Assembly: GCA_035499715.1 (NCBI GenBank)
Contig: DATJYF010000019.1
Coordinates: 1-6,990 of the forward strand
Length of the DNA: 6,990 nucleotides
From: DASRHD01 sp035499715
Lineage (GTDB): Bacteria > Verrucomicrobiota > Verrucomicrobiia > Opitutales > Opitutaceae
Reading direction: 5' to 3'
In this document: positions 6,170 through 6,990 of the stretch, piece after piece
Layout of the letters: each line of letters starts with the position of its first letter
Position numbering within the stretch: position 1 is the first letter of the stretch
Made by a program: the position numbers and the translations under genes
Notes under the pieces: generated by a model
Told to the model about the DNA's origin: nothing
Database searches by the model: none
The model's input: the letters and a program-made list of their open reading frames with translations, nothing else

Positions 6170-6990
6170 TTACAGTTTGGCCTCAAGCGAGACGGCGCCC
6201 TTGGTCCGGTCCTTCCGGAGCCCTTTGACGAAGGCGTCCAGAAAAGCGTTCATTTCCTTCTGCCAGTCGGCGGTGGCGAAAACATCCTTGAGCGGCGTCT
6301 TGGTTTTGTCCGCGACCGCCGCGGCGGTTTTCATCGCATGGCGGACGATGGCGGCATTCTGGGCCCAGATGAACGCCAGGTCGCGGAATTGATCCGCCGT
6401 GTAATGATATTCCGGCGTCGATGATTTGAAATTCAACGAAGAAGCTTCAGTGAGGAGGCCGCTGCTCACTGTTTTTTTCACGAAATCGGGTTGCGCCACG
6501 AGGGCCGTGAGCCCGCTCCGGTCATCCTTGGCGATGGCATCCCGCATTTTGGGAAAATAGTCGTCGCCCTTGAGGAACTGGCCAAAATCGCTCTCGATTT
6601 TTTTATCCAACGGAGCCTTCCCTGAGCGGATCAGGTCTATGATCACGAACCGTGCCTCGATGGCCTCAATGGCGGGATGGTCCGCGCCGCCGGTGGATTC
6701 GGACTCGGCGAGCACGCTGTCCTTTTTATCGAACACGTAGTGAAGCAGTTCGTGCACGAAGGTGGAGCGCACGTCCAGGTCGCTGGTCCCAAGACCGATG
6801 GAGAGGGTCGGCGGTTTGTGATCACCGTCGTAGTGGCCGCCCTTGCTCCACGCCTCGATTTTCCCGCCGTCCTTGTTGAGAAAACTGTCCAGCGCGTTGA
6901 ACACAAACTTGTCCGTGGCGACATGCCGGATGACCGCCACCAATTTTGAATCGATCTTCGAGCCGGCGGACTTGATCAGGGCATCGACGT
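6170..6990 (-). CDS. Putative zinc metalloprotease effector, C-terminal part (5' end outside window)
   Basis: The frame is open to the right edge, so the gene is 5'-truncated; 272 residues are visible. A TTG at 6943 is an in-frame internal codon, not a convincing start. Numbering from the first complete visible codon (6986-6988), HELLH lies at residues 79-83 (6740-6754), preceded by hydrophobic residues as usual for a zinc-peptidase helix. About 25 residues on, the segment HPAIEAIEARF (104-114) offers candidate third ligands (Glu108 or Glu111). The remainder is helical-looking and charged, ending in a Lys-rich tail; no membrane segment is seen. No DUF4157 or PRFGY box is visible, but it would be expected upstream of the edge if this protein resembles its neighbours. 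It ends 6 bp before the next gene, so co-transcription is likely. A protease role is inferred from the motif and context; the exact peptidase family was not recognised. Confidence 0.9.
   Translation of the reverse strand, partial: VDALIKSAGSKIDSKLVAVIRHVATDKFVFNALDSFLNKDGGKIEAWSKGGHYDGDHKPPTLSIGLGTSDLDVRSTFVHELLHYVFDKKDSVLAESESTGGADHPAIEAIEARFVIIDLIRSGKAPLDKKIESDFGQFLKGDDYFPKMRDAIAKDDRSGLTALVAQPDFVKKTVSSGLLTEASSLNFKSSTPEYHYTADQFRDLAFIWAQNAAIVRHAMKTAAAVADKTKTPLKDVFATADWQKEMNAFLDAFVKGLRKDRTKGAVSLEAKL

Noticed and set aside
6941..6943. TTG at 6943 as the true start of the rightmost gene
   Set aside because: The frame is open and protein-like through the right edge (residues such as ALIKSAGSKIDSK precede it), so the gene very likely begins outside the window.

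Overview
The window is a G+C-rich bacterial segment filled by six large genes, all on the minus strand and read from right to left. Gaps between them are only 5 to 35 bp, so it looks like one operon-like block without internal promoters or terminators. The first gene in transcription order is cut at its 5' end by the right edge (6990), and the last is cut at its 3' end by the left edge (1). No plus-strand gene, RNA gene, IS element or CRISPR array was found. The organism cannot be named from this sequence. Base composition and gene type suggest an environmental Gram-negative-type bacterium, held with low confidence.

Five of the six genes carry all or part of DUF4157, a zinc-peptidase-like domain (HELxH) reported to be enriched at the N-terminus of cargo toxins of extracellular contractile injection systems (eCIS, phage-tail-like). 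The sixth is truncated before that region. The C-termini are all different. In transcription order they are: 6990-6170, a protein end with an HELLH zinc-protease motif; 6163-4991, DUF4157 plus an unknown Tyr/Trp-rich domain; 4977-4132, a half DUF4157 plus a Cys-containing unknown domain; 4126-2711, DUF4157 plus a second HEAAH zinc site; 2694-1579, a half DUF4157 plus an aspzincin-like domain that has lost its zinc ligands; 1543-1, DUF4157 plus an intact aspzincin-like domain, fused in frame to a second leader and the start of another module.

The working model is a polymorphic cargo array: a common N-terminal module joined to varied C-terminal domains, probably made together and delivered by an eCIS encoded elsewhere. 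The sequence directly shows the shared box PRFG[YH]...[VI]H, the HExxH motifs, the close packing and the fused second leader. Delivery by an eCIS and toxicity are inferences, because no tail, sheath, baseplate or immunity gene lies in the window.

The points most worth a second look are the array itself, the dead protease next to its intact paralogue, the two-in-one last gene, and the leader box that persists in copies that lost the zinc half of DUF4157.
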